A DNA stretch of 51,659 nucleotides, taken from NCBI GenBank assembly GCA_026398275.1, contig JAPLTF010000016.1:1-51659 (forward strand), given 5' to 3'. Made by a program: the position numbers and the translations under genes. This stretch comes from Verrucomicrobiota bacterium. GTDB taxonomy: Bacteria; Verrucomicrobiota; Verrucomicrobiia; Chthoniobacterales; Terrimicrobiaceae. Shown piece after piece: positions 44,635 to 51,659 of this stretch (positions are counted from its first letter, which is position 1; the number at the start of each line of letters is the position of its first letter). The notes under the pieces are model-generated. The model was not told where the DNA came from. It saw nothing but the letters and a program-made list of their open reading frames with translations, and searched no databases.

Positions 44635-45371
44635 GTCAATACTTCCGGCAGGTTGTCGGTGACCAGCACCGTGTGCTCGAAATGGGCGGAGGGGAGGCCG
44701 TCTTCGGTGACGGCGGTCCACTTGTCGGCGAGGACGCGGACTTTCGCCTTTCCCATGTTGATCATGGGCTCGATGGCGATCGTCATGCCGGCCTTCAATT
44801 TGGGTCCGGTGCCGCGCTTTCCGAAGTTGGGGACCTGGGGGTCCTCGTGCAGGCTGCGGCCGACTCCGTGTCCGACAAATTCGCGGACGACGCTGTAGCC
44901 GTTATTGTGGGCTTCGGTCTCCACGTAGTGGGAGATGTCACCGACCTTGTTGCCCGGGCGGGCGAGGCTCACGGCCCCGCGGAGAATTTCCTCGGTTACG
45001 GTGAGGAGTCGCTCGACCTCGGGTTCGACGATTCCGACCGGAACCGACATCGCGGTGTCGCCGATCCAGCCATCGCGGATGATGCCCACGTCCATTTTCA
45101 CCACGTCTCCGTAGGCGATTTTCCGGGGTCCGCCGATCCCGTGGACGACCTCCTCGTTGAGGCTGATGCAAATATGGCCGGGGAATTTCCTGTAGCCGAG
45201 AAAGGCGCTGCGCACGCCGGCGTCCGACATGAGCTGGGAGGCGGCGTGGTCGATTTCTCCGGTTGTCACGCCCGGGGCGACCAGCGTGGCCAGCTCATTG
45301 AGAATCTGCGCTGCCGACTCGCCGGCGAGTCGCATCTTTTCGATCTCATGTGGGCGCTTGATCGGAATCAT
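44607..45371 (-). CDS. map: Methionine aminopeptidase, type I
   Basis: 254 residues. Metal ligands of the pita-bread fold: Asp in [20 protein letters not shown], His in [13 protein letters not shown], Glu in TIAIEPMI and Glu near the end (FEHTVLVTD). [14 protein letters not shown] is the substrate-pocket signature. It removes the starting Met from new proteins. Type I, without the insert or the N-terminal zinc domain. Overlaps adk by four bases. Confidence 0.97.
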   Translation of the reverse strand: MIPIKRPHEIEKMRLAGESAAQILNELATLVAPGVTTGEIDHAASQLMSDAGVRSAFLGYRKFPGHICISLNEEVVHGIGGPRKIAYGDVVKMDVGIIRDGWIGDTAMSVPVGIVEPEVERLLTVTEEILRGAVSLARPGNKVGDISHYVETEAHNNGYSVVREFVGHGVGRSLHEDPQVPNFGKRGTGPKLKAGMTIAIEPMINMGKAKVRVLADKWTAVTEDGLPSAHFEHTVLVTDNLPEVLTWPRKTLLR

Positions 45372-46027
45372 GAGTCGGCCCTCAGATCGTTGTAAAGGTC
45401 GTTGTAGAGAAGCTGGAAAACCGCATCGCGGCCGAACCGGACATCCACCTTTTTCAAGAGCCCCGCCGCCTCGTAGTAGTCGGAGATCGGCTTGGTGAAC
45501 TCGTGGTATTGGGCCAGGCGCTGATCGAGAGCCTCCAGTGTGTCATCCTGCCTGCGCGCGAGCAAGCCATCGCACTTCGGGCACGGCTCACCCACGGAAA
45601 GCTTGTGAAATTTCTCGCTGAAAACCGCGCCGCAATTGCTGCAGGTGAGGCGGCCGAGCATGCGGATGCGGACCACGTCATCGGGGAGTTCGAGAAGATA
45701 GACGGTCTGGAGGCCGATGGATTTGGCTTCGAGAAGCGAGTTCAGGGCGACCGCCTGCCCGATGGTGCGTGGGAATCCGTCGAAGATAAAGCGGGAGTGG
45801 GTGCCGAGCCATTGTCCGACAAACCGGAGCGCCAGTTCGTCGGGAAAAAGAAGCCCGCGGCTCGCATACGAATCCGCCTCGACCCCGATGGGAGTCCCCT
45901 TTGCGCGCTCGTCCCGGACGATGGCTCCGGTGGAGACATGCGGGATACCGAAGACCGCTCCGAGGAGGGAGGCTTGCGTGCCCTTGCCGGAAGCCGGCGG
46001 ACCGAGCAGAACAATGCGGTTCTTCAA
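45368..46027 (-). CDS. adk: Adenylate kinase with zinc-binding LID
   Basis: 219 residues: P-loop LLGPPASGKGTQA, AMP site STGAIVRDE, FDGFPRT, and a LID with two CxxC pairs (CSNCGAVF and CPKC), so a structural zinc is likely, as in Gram-positive enzymes. It converts AMP and ATP to two ADP. A late start of the ARRQDD segment is normal. The gene is 16 bases after secY. Confidence 0.96.
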   Translation of the reverse strand: MKNRIVLLGPPASGKGTQASLLGAVFGIPHVSTGAIVRDERAKGTPIGVEADSYASRGLLFPDELALRFVGQWLGTHSRFIFDGFPRTIGQAVALNSLLEAKSIGLQTVYLLELPDDVVRIRMLGRLTCSNCGAVFSEKFHKLSVGEPCPKCDGLLARRQDDTLEALDQRLAQYHEFTKPISDYYEAAGLLKKVDVRFGRDAVFQLLYNDLYNDLRADS

Positions 46028-46043
46028 TTGTTCGGTGCGCGCA

Positions 46044-47552
46044 CTACTGGTGCGACGCGAGATAGATGGTCACCCCTGCGATGATGAGGAGGCCAAGCGC
46101 GGCATACATCCAGACGAGCGTCTGATCGTTGAGCAGATTGCCCGAACCCATCCGCGGACGTTGGTCGCGCGCCCCGCGGATCCGTCCTTTGCGAAGGAAC
46201 CCGTCGTAGTGGCGCTGGAGGAGGTGGGTCTCCACCTGGCGCATCGTATCAAGCACGACGCCGACAATGATCAGGAGGCCGGTGCCGCCGAAAAATTGCG
46301 AAGTCATGTAAGGCACTTTGAGCCCCTGGGTCAGCATCTGCGGAAGAACCGCGATGATTGTGAGGAAGGCCGCACCCGCAAAAGTCAGGCGCGTCATCGT
46401 GTAATCGAGAAAATCCGCTGTCGGCTTGCCGGGACGGACGCCGGGGATGAATCCCCCGTATTTTTTGAGATCGTCCGCGATCTGGACCGGCTGGAACTGG
46501 GTGGCGACCCAGAAGTAGCTGAAGAAGAAAATCATCACGGCGTAGAGCGCGTAGTGGATCCAGCCCGACGTCAATTCGTTCGAGAGGGCCTGCGCCCAGC
46601 GCTGGCCGGGGAAGGCCATGTTGAAAATGGTCGACGGGAAAAGCAGGATCGCCTGGGCGAAGATGATCGGCATGACGCCCGCGTAGTTGATCTTCAGCGG
46701 CATGTATTGGGTCTGCCCGCCGTAGACCTTGCGGCCGACGACACGCTTTGCGTATTGGATGCTGATCTTTCGCTGCGCCTGCGTGACGGCGATGACGGCG
46801 GCGACGACAAACACCAGGAACGCGACCATGAGGACAAGCACGACCGGGCTGACAGCGGCTTGGGCATCAGCGCCCGAGGGAACGAATGTTCTCCAGGCCT
46901 GGATGAGGCCGGCCGGAAGCTGGGCCAGGATGCCGACGGTGATGATCAGGGAGACGCCGTTGCCGATGCCCCGTTCGGTGATCTGGTCGCCGATCCACAT
47001 CAGGAACATGGTTCCGGCGGTCATCGTGAGGATGATCGTCATCTGGAATCCGAATCCCGGAGATGGCACGAGGCTGACGCCCATCCGGTTGATCGTGTCC
47101 ATGATCTGCGGCAGGAAGGGGTTGTGCTGCGGGTTCTCGAAGGATTTGGCGAGCAGGTAGGCCTGAAAAATGCAAAGCCCGATCGTCGCATACCGGGTAT
47201 ACTGCATGATCTTCTGGCGTCCGCCGTCCTCGCGAGAGAGCTTCCCGAGCTGCGGGATGACCGCGGTGAGGAGCTGGAGCATGATCGAGGCGCTGATGAA
47301 CGGCATCACGCCAAGAGAGAAGATCGCGCAGTTCTGGAGCGCGCCGCCGCTGAAGAGGTTGAACAGATCGGCCACGCCGCCCGCGGACGCCGCGTTGGCG
47401 CGGTCGAAGAACCAGTGCCGGAGGACGTCGGCATTGACGCCGGGAGCCGTGATCGCCGAACCGGCGCGCACGACAACAATCATCGCCATGGTGAACAGCA
47501 CACGGGTGCGCAGTTCCGGGATTTTGAAGATGTTGGCGAAGGCGGCGATCAT
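46044..47552 (-). CDS. secY: Preprotein translocase subunit SecY
   Basis: 502 residues with ten membrane helices. Recognisable parts: NIFKIPELRTRVLFTMAM start, the plug region with the SGGALQNCAIFSLGVMPFISASIMLQLL segment in outline, AQRKISIQYAKRVVGRK before helix 6, and the C-terminal GTGLLIIVGVVLDTMRQVE. An enlarged loop at about 230-245 and a basic C-terminal tail (KGRIRGARDQRPRMG) are additions. It forms the protein-export channel with SecE and SecG. Confidence 0.98.
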   Translation of the reverse strand: MIAAFANIFKIPELRTRVLFTMAMIVVVRAGSAITAPGVNADVLRHWFFDRANAASAGGVADLFNLFSGGALQNCAIFSLGVMPFISASIMLQLLTAVIPQLGKLSREDGGRQKIMQYTRYATIGLCIFQAYLLAKSFENPQHNPFLPQIMDTINRMGVSLVPSPGFGFQMTIILTMTAGTMFLMWIGDQITERGIGNGVSLIITVGILAQLPAGLIQAWRTFVPSGADAQAAVSPVVLVLMVAFLVFVVAAVIAVTQAQRKISIQYAKRVVGRKVYGGQTQYMPLKINYAGVMPIIFAQAILLFPSTIFNMAFPGQRWAQALSNELTSGWIHYALYAVMIFFFSYFWVATQFQPVQIADDLKKYGGFIPGVRPGKPTADFLDYTMTRLTFAGAAFLTIIAVLPQMLTQGLKVPYMTSQFFGGTGLLIIVGVVLDTMRQVETHLLQRHYDGFLRKGRIRGARDQRPRMGSGNLLNDQTLVWMYAALGLLIIAGVTIYLASHQ

Positions 47553-47558
47553 GCGGCC

Positions 47559-48023
47559 TTACTTGGTGGCTTCCGATTTTGGAATCTCAACCGTCCCGCC
47601 GGCTTTCTCGATCTTTTCGCGGGCAGTGGCGCTGACTTCGTCAACGAGAACATTGAGAGCCTTGGTGATTTCCCCGCGGCCGAGGATCTTGACGCCATCG
47701 AAGCGGCCGTTGACAAGGCCCGCCTTGCGGAGCGAATCCTCGGTCACCGAGTCCCCTGCGGAAAATGTCTTCTCGAGCGAGTCGAGATTGACGACGCCGT
47801 AGACGGTCTTGAAAGCGGCGTTGTTGAACCCGCGCTTGGGCAGGCGGCGGTAGATGGGCATCTGGCCGCCCTCGAAACCGGGACGGATCGATCCGCCCGA
47901 GCGGGCCTTCTGGCCCTTGTGGCCCTTGCCGGAGGTCTTCCCCTTGCCGGAGCTTTCGCCGATACCGAGGCGTTTGCGGCGGTGTTTGGCACCGGGATTG
48001 GGTTTCAGGTCGTGAAGTCTCAT
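47559..48023 (-). CDS. rplO: Ribosomal protein L15
   Basis: 154 residues from ATG 48023: MRLHDLKPNPGAKHRRKRLG, the Gly/Lys-rich stretch GKGKTSGKGHKGQKAR, GFEGGQMPIYRRLPKRGF and a regular C-terminal domain. It follows rpsE with a four-base gap, so no rpmD (L30) gene lies between them. The open frame runs further upstream into rpsE shadow. Confidence 0.98.
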   Translation of the reverse strand: MRLHDLKPNPGAKHRRKRLGIGESSGKGKTSGKGHKGQKARSGGSIRPGFEGGQMPIYRRLPKRGFNNAAFKTVYGVVNLDSLEKTFSAGDSVTEDSLRKAGLVNGRFDGVKILGRGEITKALNVLVDEVSATAREKIEKAGGTVEIPKSEATK

Positions 48024-48027
48024 GGGA

Positions 48028-48582
48028 TCAGGCTGCTGCTGGCACCGCTGCTTCGACTTTGGCCCGGATGGCCTTGCCGCGCAGGCGGAAAATTTCTTCT
48101 TTTTGGCGGAGCTGGGTGAGGGCCGCGATCGTGGCGTGGACCACATTCGCGTGGTTGCTCGATCCCAGCGATTTCGCGAGGACGTCGCGGATGCCTACCG
48201 CTTCGATGACGGCGCGGACGCCGCCGCCCGCGATGACGCCGGTTCCCGGAGAGGCGGGACGAAGGAGGACGCGTCCGCCTCCGAATTCGCCGAGAACCTC
48301 ATGCGGGATGGTGTTTTCATGGACCGCGATTTTGACCATGTGTTTCCTCGAGGCATCGGTCGCCTTGCGGATCGCTTCGCTGACTTCATTCGCCTTGCCG
48401 AACCCGACGCCGACTTTTCCCTTGTGGTCTCCGCAGACGATCAGGGCGCTGAAGCTGAAGCGGCGTCCGCCCTTCACGACTTTGGCGCATCGGTTGATGA
48501 ACACGACTTTCTCGGTCGTCTCCTTGGGTTCGCTGGGAGTGTCCGAGCGTGAATTCCTTCTATCTCTGGGTTTCGGAGGCAT
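48028..48582 (-). CDS. rpsE: Ribosomal protein S5
   Basis: 184 residues: [42 protein letters not shown] in outline is the S5 N-terminal double-stranded RNA-binding fold, and [22 protein letters not shown] the second domain. S5 contributes to decoding accuracy and mRNA unwinding. An Arg/Ser-rich start of about 20 residues precedes the core. Confidence 0.98.
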   Translation of the reverse strand: MPPKPRDRRNSRSDTPSEPKETTEKVVFINRCAKVVKGGRRFSFSALIVCGDHKGKVGVGFGKANEVSEAIRKATDASRKHMVKIAVHENTIPHEVLGEFGGGRVLLRPASPGTGVIAGGGVRAVIEAVGIRDVLAKSLGSSNHANVVHATIAALTQLRQKEEIFRLRGKAIRAKVEAAVPAAA

Positions 48583-48594
48583 GATGTATAATGA

Positions 48595-48951
48595 TTAAAA
48601 TTCAAATCCGCCTTCGCGGGCGGCGTCGGCCAGGGCTTTGACTTTGCCATGGTATTTGAAACCGCCGCGATCGAAGACCACCTTGGTGATTTTTTTGGAG
48701 GCGGCGCGCTCGGCGACGAGCTTGCCGACCTTCTGGGCACCCTCCACGTTTGCACGTGTCTTGGCCCCCGAGCGGAGGTCCGCTTCGGTGGTGTTGACGG
48801 AGACGATGGTCTTCCCCGCCTCGTCGTCGATGACCTGGGCGGTGATGTGGCGTCCGGAAAAATGGACAGCCAGGCGCGGACGCTCTGCGGTTCCCGTGAC
48901 TTTCTTGCGCAGGCGGACGTGGCGGTGTTGGCGTTTGTCGGTGGCGGACAT
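48595..48951 (-). CDS. rplR: Ribosomal protein L18
   Basis: 118 residues: [45 protein letters not shown], and [23 protein letters not shown] at the end, in outline. L18 binds 5S rRNA with L5 and L25. Its ATG is three bases after the TAA that ends the rplF reading in the shifted frame, which supports that TAA as the true L6 end. Confidence 0.97.
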   Translation of the reverse strand: MSATDKRQHRHVRLRKKVTGTAERPRLAVHFSGRHITAQVIDDEAGKTIVSVNTTEADLRSGAKTRANVEGAQKVGKLVAERAASKKITKVVFDRGGFKYHGKVKALADAAREGGFEF

Positions 48952-48954
48952 GAT

Positions 48955-49487
48955 TTATTGGACGGTTTTGCCTTCTTTGCGGCGGATTTGCTCGCCAACG
49001 AAACGCACGCCCTTGCCCTTGTAGGGCTCCGGCGGATAAGGATGTCGGCGGCGCACTGACCCACGATGTGGTTGTCGATGCCTTCGATGGTGATTTTCGT
49101 GTTGTCTGCGACGGTGATTTTGATTTCCGCCGGAATCGGGAAGAGGATCGGGTGGGACTTGCCGAGGCTGAGGTTCAGGGTCTTGCCCTGGACAGCGGCC
49201 TTGAAGCCGACGCCCTGGATTTCGAGCTCGCGCTTGAAGCCATCATTGACGCCCGTGACCATGTTGGCGACGAGAGCGCGGGAGAGGCCGTGAAGCGCCT
49301 TTTCCTGGCGGGATTCGCCCGCACGCGTGAGCGCGACTTCGGCGCCCTCTACCTTGGCCGAGATGGCGGCGGGCAGCGTCCACTCCAACTTGCCCTTGGG
49401 ACCTTCCACACAGACGGATCCGGACCCGGAAACCGAGACCTTCACCTTGGCGGGAAGCGTGATTTTTTTGTTTCCGATACGTGACAT
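48955..49487 (-). pseudogene. rplF: Ribosomal protein L6, reading frame broken near 49030
   Basis: From ATG 49487 the frame reads as L6 (MSRIGNKKITLPAKVKVSVS, then [19 protein letters not shown]) up to VGQCAADI. There the natural next residues, basic ones followed by PPEPYKGKG, are missing in frame. In the neighbouring frame CCGCCGGAGCCCTACAAGGG gives [20 protein letters not shown] and ends in TAA at 48957-48955. The family normally has four residues (such as RKIR) where only five bases (CTTAT) are present, so about seven bases seem to be missing. L6 is part of the 50S GTPase region and nearly essential, so an assembly error is as likely as a real mutation. Read unshifted, the frame would run to 48474 through L18. 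Confidence 0.9.
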
Positions 49488-49489
49488 GG

Positions 49490-49879
49490 TTACCAGATGT
49501 AGGCCAGCACTTCGCCGCCGACGTTTTGTTTGCGCGCTTCCTGACCGGAGAGCACTCCCCGCGGAGTCGAGAGCACCGCGATGCCCATGCCGCCGAGGAC
49601 GCGGGGGATTTCCCCGGCTCCCACATAGCGGCGCAGGCCGGGGCGGCTCACTCGCTTGAGCCCGGCGATGGCGCTGGTTTTGTTGACAAATTTGACGCGG
49701 ATTTTGAGCTGGGGATGCTTCTCCGTGGTGTCGAGCTCGTAGTCGCTGATGTAGCCTTCCTTCTTGAGGACTTTGGCGACTTCGCTCTTGAGCTTCGAAT
49801 ACGGCATCTTGAATTCGGTTTTCTTGGCGCCGGTGGCGTTGCGCAACCGGGTCAGAAGGTCTGCGATGGGATCATTCAT
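49490..49879 (-). CDS. rpsH: Ribosomal protein S8
   Basis: 129 residues: MNDPIADLLTRLRNATGAKK start, and the C-terminal RVSRPGLRRYVGAGEIPRVLGGMGIAVLSTPRGVLSG in outline with the conserved STPRG loop that binds 16S rRNA helix 21 and, in E. coli, the spc mRNA. It follows rplE with an 11-base gap, so there is no rpsN (S14) between them as in E. coli. Confidence 0.98.
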   Translation of the reverse strand: MNDPIADLLTRLRNATGAKKTEFKMPYSKLKSEVAKVLKKEGYISDYELDTTEKHPQLKIRVKFVNKTSAIAGLKRVSRPGLRRYVGAGEIPRVLGGMGIAVLSTPRGVLSGQEARKQNVGGEVLAYIW

Positions 49880-49890
49880 GTTGTGGTTCC

Positions 49891-50481
49891 TCAGGCAGCG
49901 GCTTCCGCGACCTTGACAGGGGCTTTCTTGGCTTTGTCGGCGAACGGCATTCCGAGTTCGCTCAGGAGGGACTTCGCCTCCTCGTTGGTGGCGGCCGTCG
50001 TGACGATCGTCACATCGAAGCCGATGTTCTTTTTGATGCGGTCGAGCTCGATCTCCGGGAAAATCGACTGGTCGGTGACGCCGAGGGTATAATTCCCGTT
50101 GCCGTCAAACGCGCGGGTCGAGACGCCGCGAAAGTCGCGGATACGCGGCAGCGCGGTCTTGATCAGGCGCTCGAGGAACTCATACATGATGCGGCCGCGG
50201 AGCGTGACCTTGGCTCCGATCGCCTGGTTGTCGCGGAGCTTGAAGTTCGAGATGGCCTTTTTCGAGGTCGTGGTCAGCGGCTTTTGTCCGGTGATCGTGG
50301 TGAGCTCGGTCCTGGCGATTTCCAGCGCTTCCTTGGTGTCGGCGGAGGAGCCGATGCAGGTGTTGACGACGACCTTCGAGATCTTCGGGATCTCATTGAC
50401 GTTTTTGTAGCCGTGCTTCTCGCGCAGGGCGGGAATGACACGGGTTTTGTATTCGATGAGAAGTTCGGGTTCCTGGGTCAT
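49891..50481 (-). CDS. rplE: Ribosomal protein L5
   Basis: 196 residues: PKISKVVVNTCIGSSADTKEAL, TGQKPLTTTSKKAISNFKLRDNQAIGAKVTLRG in outline, and the FPEIELDRIKKNIGFDVTIVTTA region. A short Ala/Lys tail follows the core. L5 binds 5S rRNA and touches the P-site tRNA. Confidence 0.98.
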   Translation of the reverse strand: MTQEPELLIEYKTRVIPALREKHGYKNVNEIPKISKVVVNTCIGSSADTKEALEIARTELTTITGQKPLTTTSKKAISNFKLRDNQAIGAKVTLRGRIMYEFLERLIKTALPRIRDFRGVSTRAFDGNGNYTLGVTDQSIFPEIELDRIKKNIGFDVTIVTTAATNEEAKSLLSELGMPFADKAKKAPVKVAEAAA

Positions 50482-50484
50482 GGC

Positions 50485-50757
50485 TTAGGCGGCCTTCTTT
50501 TTGGCGGGTTTGTCCGAAGCGGCCTTTTCGACCAGCTTGACGTTCGAGATGTGGAGCGGGCCCTCGCGCTCGATGATCGCGCCGTTCGGTTGGTCCTGGG
50601 ATTTGCGCTGGTGTTTTTTGATCATGCGGACGCCCTCGACGATCACCTGGTTTTTCCCCGCGATGATTTGAAGGACCTTGCCGCTGGCACCTTTGTGGTT
50701 GCCGGAGATCACCTGGACGATGTCTCCGCGGTGGACATGGAAATTGGGTCTGCTCAT
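50485..50757 (-). CDS. rplX: Ribosomal protein L24
   Basis: 90 residues with the KOW motif [20 protein letters not shown], a basic loop [13 protein letters not shown] and a Lys/Ala tail. L24 starts 50S assembly. Overlaps rplN by four bases. Confidence 0.97.
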   Translation of the reverse strand: MSRPNFHVHRGDIVQVISGNHKGASGKVLQIIAGKNQVIVEGVRMIKKHQRKSQDQPNGAIIEREGPLHISNVKLVEKAASDKPAKKKAA

Positions 50758-51119
50758 AGAACCTCCGGGGCCAGCGAGATGATTTTCATGAAGTTTTTTT
50801 CGCGCAGTTCGCGGGCGACAGGCCCGAAGATGCGGGTGCCGCGAGGGTTCATGTCCTTGTCGATGATGACGATCGCGTTGTTGTCAAAGCGGAGGTAGGA
50901 GCCATCTTCCCGGCGGACGGGTTGGCGGGTGCGGACGACCACTGCGCGGACGACGTCGCCCTTTTTCACGGTGCCGCCCGAGGAGGCCTCCTTGACGTTG
51001 GCGGTGATGATGTCGCCGACATGGGCCTCGGACGAGGACTTGCCGATGACGCCGATCATGGTGGCCATGCGGGCGCCGGTATTGTCGGCCACATCGATGC
51101 GGGTGCGGAGCTGGATCAT
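50754..51119 (-). CDS. rplN: Ribosomal protein L14
   Basis: 121 residues: [20 protein letters not shown], the [17 protein letters not shown] stretch, [33 protein letters not shown] in outline. It forms bridge B8 with the 30S subunit. Separated from rpsQ by one base. Confidence 0.98.
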   Translation of the reverse strand: MIQLRTRIDVADNTGARMATMIGVIGKSSSEAHVGDIITANVKEASSGGTVKKGDVVRAVVVRTRQPVRREDGSYLRFDNNAIVIIDKDMNPRGTRIFGPVARELREKNFMKIISLAPEVL

Positions 51120-51120
51120 G

Positions 51121-51408
51121 TTAGTGCTTGAGTATTTCGACCAGGCGCCAGCGTTTTTGGCGGCTGAGAGGACGGGTTTCCATGATGCTCACGCGGTCGC
51201 CGATCTTGGCTTCGTTCTTCTCGTCGTGGGCATGAAATTTGGAGACCTGCTTGGTGATCTTGCCGAACTTCGGGTGTGGCACACGGGTGACGGTGCGGAC
51301 GACGATGGTTTTATCCATGGCGTCCGAGACGACCTCGCCGACGCGGGTTTTCCGGAGTGAGCGGTCGCGGGCGGCCGGGGTTTCTGGTGTGGTGATGGTT
51401 TCGCTCAT
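51121..51408 (-). CDS. rpsQ: Ribosomal protein S17
   Basis: 95 residues. After about 20 polar residues ([16 protein letters not shown]) the S17 OB-fold begins: [38 protein letters not shown] and [21 protein letters not shown] ends it one base before rplN. Confidence 0.97.
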   Translation of the reverse strand: MSETITTPETPAARDRSLRKTRVGEVVSDAMDKTIVVRTVTRVPHPKFGKITKQVSKFHAHDEKNEAKIGDRVSIMETRPLSRQKRWRLVEILKH

Positions 51409-51611
51409 TTCTTTGCGGTGGTGGGCCGTGTCTTCTCGGTGAGCACGGTTTCAATTTTTGCGATATTGCGGCGGAGCAGGTGGAGCATGTGCGGCTTCTC
51501 GAGCTGGCCGCTCTGCTGTTGCACGCGGAGGTTGAAGATTTCCTCGCGCAGCTCGCGCTTGCGGGAGAGAAGTTCTTTGGCGGTGAGTTCTTTGATTTCA
51601 GCGATCTTCAT
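51405..51611 (-). CDS. rpmC: Ribosomal protein L29
   Basis: 68 residues forming the usual two-helix hairpin: [20 protein letters not shown] and [20 protein letters not shown], then [16 protein letters not shown]29 sits at the peptide-exit site. Overlaps rpsQ by four bases. Confidence 0.97.
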   Translation of the reverse strand: MKIAEIKELTAKELLSRKRELREEIFNLRVQQQSGQLEKPHMLHLLRRNIAKIETVLTEKTRPTTAKK

Positions 51612-51619
51612 GGCGTGGA

Positions 51620-51659
51620 TCAGCCTGCGTGGTGGCGGGCGATGAAGCGGGTGCGAACC
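51620..51659 (-). CDS. rplP: Ribosomal protein L16, C-terminal end (partial)
   Basis: The last 12 codons before a TGA read VRTRFIARHHAG. A basic tail like this after the L16 core (KLPV-type strand) and its place just upstream of rpmC, as in other S10-spc clusters, make L16 the expected gene. The rest lies beyond the window edge. Confidence 0.75.
   Translation of the reverse strand, partial: VRTRFIARHHAG

Noticed and set aside
48474-48954. Continuation of the rplF frame through rplR as a 337-residue fusion
   Set aside because: The translation past 49030 is Ser/Arg/Pro-rich and lies over L18 in another frame; the L6 ending is found one frame over, so this is a frameshift effect.

Overview
The window (about 62-65 % GC by eye) looks like a chromosomal piece of a Verrucomicrobiota bacterium. 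The basis is the gene content (futalosine-type UbiD neighbour, DUF2723 protein, Uma2 protein), the ribosomal cluster order without rpsN and rpmD, generally weak Shine-Dalgarno sites, and several GC-rich palindromic repeat families. The lineage is an inference from one window. No gene-free stretch exceeds 300 bases, and I see no tRNA, rRNA or CRISPR.

Layout. 1-90: first 30 codons of an IS110-like transposase (minus). 192-4221 (minus): metY-metX and a lipoprotein hydrolase. 4433-7525 (minus): lemA-trpE-trpG-YkgJ, chained by 4-base overlaps. 7710-13125: a secreted papain-fold-like protein, a MidA-type methyltransferase, an anchored hypothetical protein, an IscA-type protein and a divergent mutL. 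13160-21221: three large multi-pass membrane proteins and a VapBC pair. 21289-33354 (minus): a tightly overlapping surface-glycan operon (Uma2, NAD epimerase, NeuB-like synthase, KdsC-like phosphatase, ThDP enzyme, FkbM methyltransferase, two radical SAM/SPASM enzymes, GT2, C-methyltransferase, flippase-like protein). 33563-39627: an MFS transporter, a halogenase-like flavoenzyme followed by UbiD, a second VapBC and small ORFs. 39648-42191: a proton-pumping-type P-ATPase. 42416-51659 (minus): the spc/alpha ribosomal cluster from rplP (partial) to rpsD, with secY, adk, map and infA.

Main observation. In the glycan operon a REP-associated tyrosine transposase (RAYT, HUH type), with a copy of the same 65-bp palindromic repeat at each end, sits in frame inside the N-terminal zinc-binding module of a sugar C-methyltransferase, between its two CxxC pairs. 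The 627-codon frame stays open and the HUH and Tyr motifs are intact. A third repeat copy lies in frame inside the neighbouring ThDP enzyme and a fourth is intergenic. This resembles the protein-coding palindromic elements of Rickettsia, but with the mobilising enzyme inside the host gene.

Other points: rplF reads as frameshifted near 49030, S11 carries a ~117-residue Ala/Pro-rich N-terminal extension, rpoA-rplQ do not follow rpsD, MutL has lost the endonuclease motif, and four perfect hairpins lie in tandem after rpsD.
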